A DNA stretch of 64,000 nucleotides from Bin18 sp965200355 (lineage in GTDB: Bacteria; Desulfobacterota; Binatia; Bin18): the NCBI GenBank assembly GCA_965200355.1, contig OZ241351.1:558001-622000 (forward strand), in the 5' to 3' direction. The position numbers and the translations under genes are program-made. Every line of letters begins with the position of its first letter. The first letter of the stretch is position 1. Below the pieces are notes generated by a model, which saw only the letters and a program-made list of their open reading frames with translations, did not search any database and was not told the DNA's origin. Positions 62,928 to 64,000 of the stretch are shown here, piece by piece.

Positions 62928-64000
62928 ATGCCGCTCCGCACGGTTGAGCAATACAAAGACAGCTTGAAGGACGACCGGCTGGTCTATTTTCGGGGTCAGC
63001 GTATCCCCGACGTGACCGCGCACCCGCTCGTGCAAACCGCCATTGACCATGAAGCGACCGACTACCGCCTGATGCACGACCCGCAATACCGGGACTTGGC
63101 GGTTGTCCGCAACCCCGAGAGCGGTGAGGAGATGAGCCGCTATTTTCTGCCGCCGCAGACGGCTGAACAACTGCTCAAACGGAGCGAGCTGATCGAGACC
63201 GCCTGCCGAGAAGGCGGAACGCTGGTCGTGCTGGCGAAAGTGGTGGGCAGTGATGCCCTGTTTGGCCTGCTGCGCACCTCTCAAAAAATAGACGCCGCCT
63301 GCGGAACCGCCTACCATCAACGAGTCAAAGCCTTTTATGAGTACTGTTGTACGGCAGATGTCAGCTTCGCCCTGGCCCAGACCGATACCAAAGGCGACCG
63401 TGGCCTGCGGCCCTCGGAACAGGAAGACCCGGATGCGTATCTGCGCATTGTGGAACAGCGGGCCGATGGGATTGTGGTGCGGGGGGCCAAGGTCCACACC
63501 TCAAATACCACTCACGCCAATGAGATGATCGTCCTGCCCACGCGGGCTATGGGAGAAGAGGATAAGGATTACGCGGTCGCCTTTGCCATCCCGCTGCATA
63601 CTCCAGGGCTCAAGCTGTTGATGAGCGGCTACGGCTCCTACACCCAGCGTAATAGCTTCGATCATCCGGTCAGCTCGGGCGTAAAAATGACCGAAACGCT
63701 GACTATCTTCGATGATGTATTCGTGCCCAACGAGCGAATTTTCTTACAGGGCGAATGGCAGTTTGCCGGTCCACTGGCGCTGTCGTTTGTGGAGTATCAT
63801 CGCCTGACCGCGATTTCGTATAAACTCCCGTTTCTGGACCTCTTAGCCGGGGCCGGGCGCTTGATGGCCGAATACAACGGCATTGAAAGAGCCGCCCATG
63901 TCAAAGACAAGCTGTTCTGGCTGGCCAGTTACGCCGAAACCACCCGCGCGCTGACCCATATGGCGTGTCTCAAGGCGCGCCCAACTGACTCTGGCATGGT
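62928..64000 (+). CDS. HpaB/AbfD-family enzyme, N-terminal part (cut by window edge)
   Basis: About 357 residues of a flavin enzyme related to 4-hydroxyphenylacetate 3-monooxygenase (HpaB) and 4-hydroxybutyryl-CoA dehydratase (AbfD). It aligns well with AbfD (KIDAACGTAYHQRVKAFYEY, TDTKGDRGLRPSEQ, GAKVHTSNTTHANEMIVLPT, FVPNERIFLQGEWQFAGPLA, YHRLTAISYKL). But the AbfD [4Fe-4S] cluster ligands appear lost: Cys99 and Cys103 map to Val101 and Val105, and Cys299 maps to a Tyr seven residues after the His of EYHR. A cluster-free oxygenase or other acyl-CoA flavoenzyme is therefore more likely. GAGG lies about nine bases before the ATG. The C-terminus lies beyond the window. Confidence 0.82.
   Translation, partial: MPLRTVEQYKDSLKDDRLVYFRGQRIPDVTAHPLVQTAIDHEATDYRLMHDPQYRDLAVVRNPESGEEMSRYFLPPQTAEQLLKRSELIETACREGGTLVVLAKVVGSDALFGLLRTSQKIDAACGTAYHQRVKAFYEYCCTADVSFALAQTDTKGDRGLRPSEQEDPDAYLRIVEQRADGIVVRGAKVHTSNTTHANEMIVLPTRAMGEEDKDYAVAFAIPLHTPGLKLLMSGYGSYTQRNSFDHPVSSGVKMTETLTIFDDVFVPNERIFLQGEWQFAGPLALSFVEYHRLTAISYKLPFLDLLAGAGRLMAEYNGIERAAHVKDKLFWLASYAETTRALTHMACLKARPTDSGM

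Overview
The window looks like chromosomal DNA of an uncultured, GC-rich, Gram-negative bacterium. The outer membrane is implied by the Lpt lipopolysaccharide export genes, KDO synthesis genes and three TonB-dependent receptors. Alternative complex III, a lanthanide-type XoxF quinoprotein operon, a membrane pyrophosphatase and several CoA-linked catabolic genes suggest an aerobic heterotroph from a deltaproteobacteria-like lineage (Desulfobacterota, Binatota, Tectomicrobia or similar). This placement is inference; there is no rRNA or other taxonomic marker here.

Layout. 1-6.9 kb (minus strand) is a housekeeping cluster: mutY, kdsB, pyrG, kdsA, lptC, lptA, lptB and rpoN (cut by the left edge), with many start/stop overlaps. 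7-11 kb (plus) holds a small unknown gene and two tandem GT39-type membrane glycosyltransferases. 11.2-12.5 kb is a frameshifted DUF4041/T5orf172 gene. 12.8-14.8 kb is hppA. 15-18.2 kb has a class I CoA-transferase pair, a CBS-domain protein and a zinc-ribbon protein. 18.2-24.3 kb is a pair of tandem paralogous TonB-dependent receptors, each broken by one frameshift.

24.5-26.8 kb is a visibly AT-rich island. It contains a decayed XRE antitoxin and a two-gene unit that encodes an IRG-like (immunity-related) GTPase and a Schlafen-type AlbA_2 protein. This is the best candidate for an undescribed system, possibly defence. 26.9-33.4 kb carries an NRAMP-like transporter, an esterase, a third receptor, an ArsC/Spx-like protein, a metallo-beta-lactamase-fold lactonase and an RRM protein. 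33.5-40.7 kb is a complete alternative complex III operon (actA, actB, a fused actC-actD, actE, actF). Divergent from it, 40.9-45.1 kb is xoxF-xoxJ-xoxG plus a beta-propeller gene.

45.1-47.2 kb has a Tsx-like porin, a broken hicB, and the grxD-bolA Fe-S pair. 47-52 kb is an acyl-CoA cluster (two crotonases, an acyl-CoA synthetase, an amidohydrolase) with two tiny desulforedoxin-like genes, each followed by a terminator. 52-55.3 kb has a YgfZ-like protein, a leucine-dehydrogenase-type enzyme, a Rieske ferredoxin and a flavin-reductase-like protein. 55.5-60.7 kb has a repeat-rich secreted protein gene with two frameshifts, an ArsR-rhodanese regulator with its own promoter and operator-like repeats, a periplasmic TPR protein and a predicted beta-barrel protein. 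60.7-64 kb has ilvE, an AhpD/CMD-family protein, a DUF309 protein and the start of an HpaB/AbfD-family gene cut by the right edge.

Functionally, XoxF with XoxG would deliver electrons from periplasmic alcohol oxidation to c-type cytochromes, while alternative complex III oxidises quinol; no terminal oxidase lies in the window. Several frameshifts, two of them in runs of five G/C, mean that sequencing or assembly error must be excluded before these genes are called pseudogenes.
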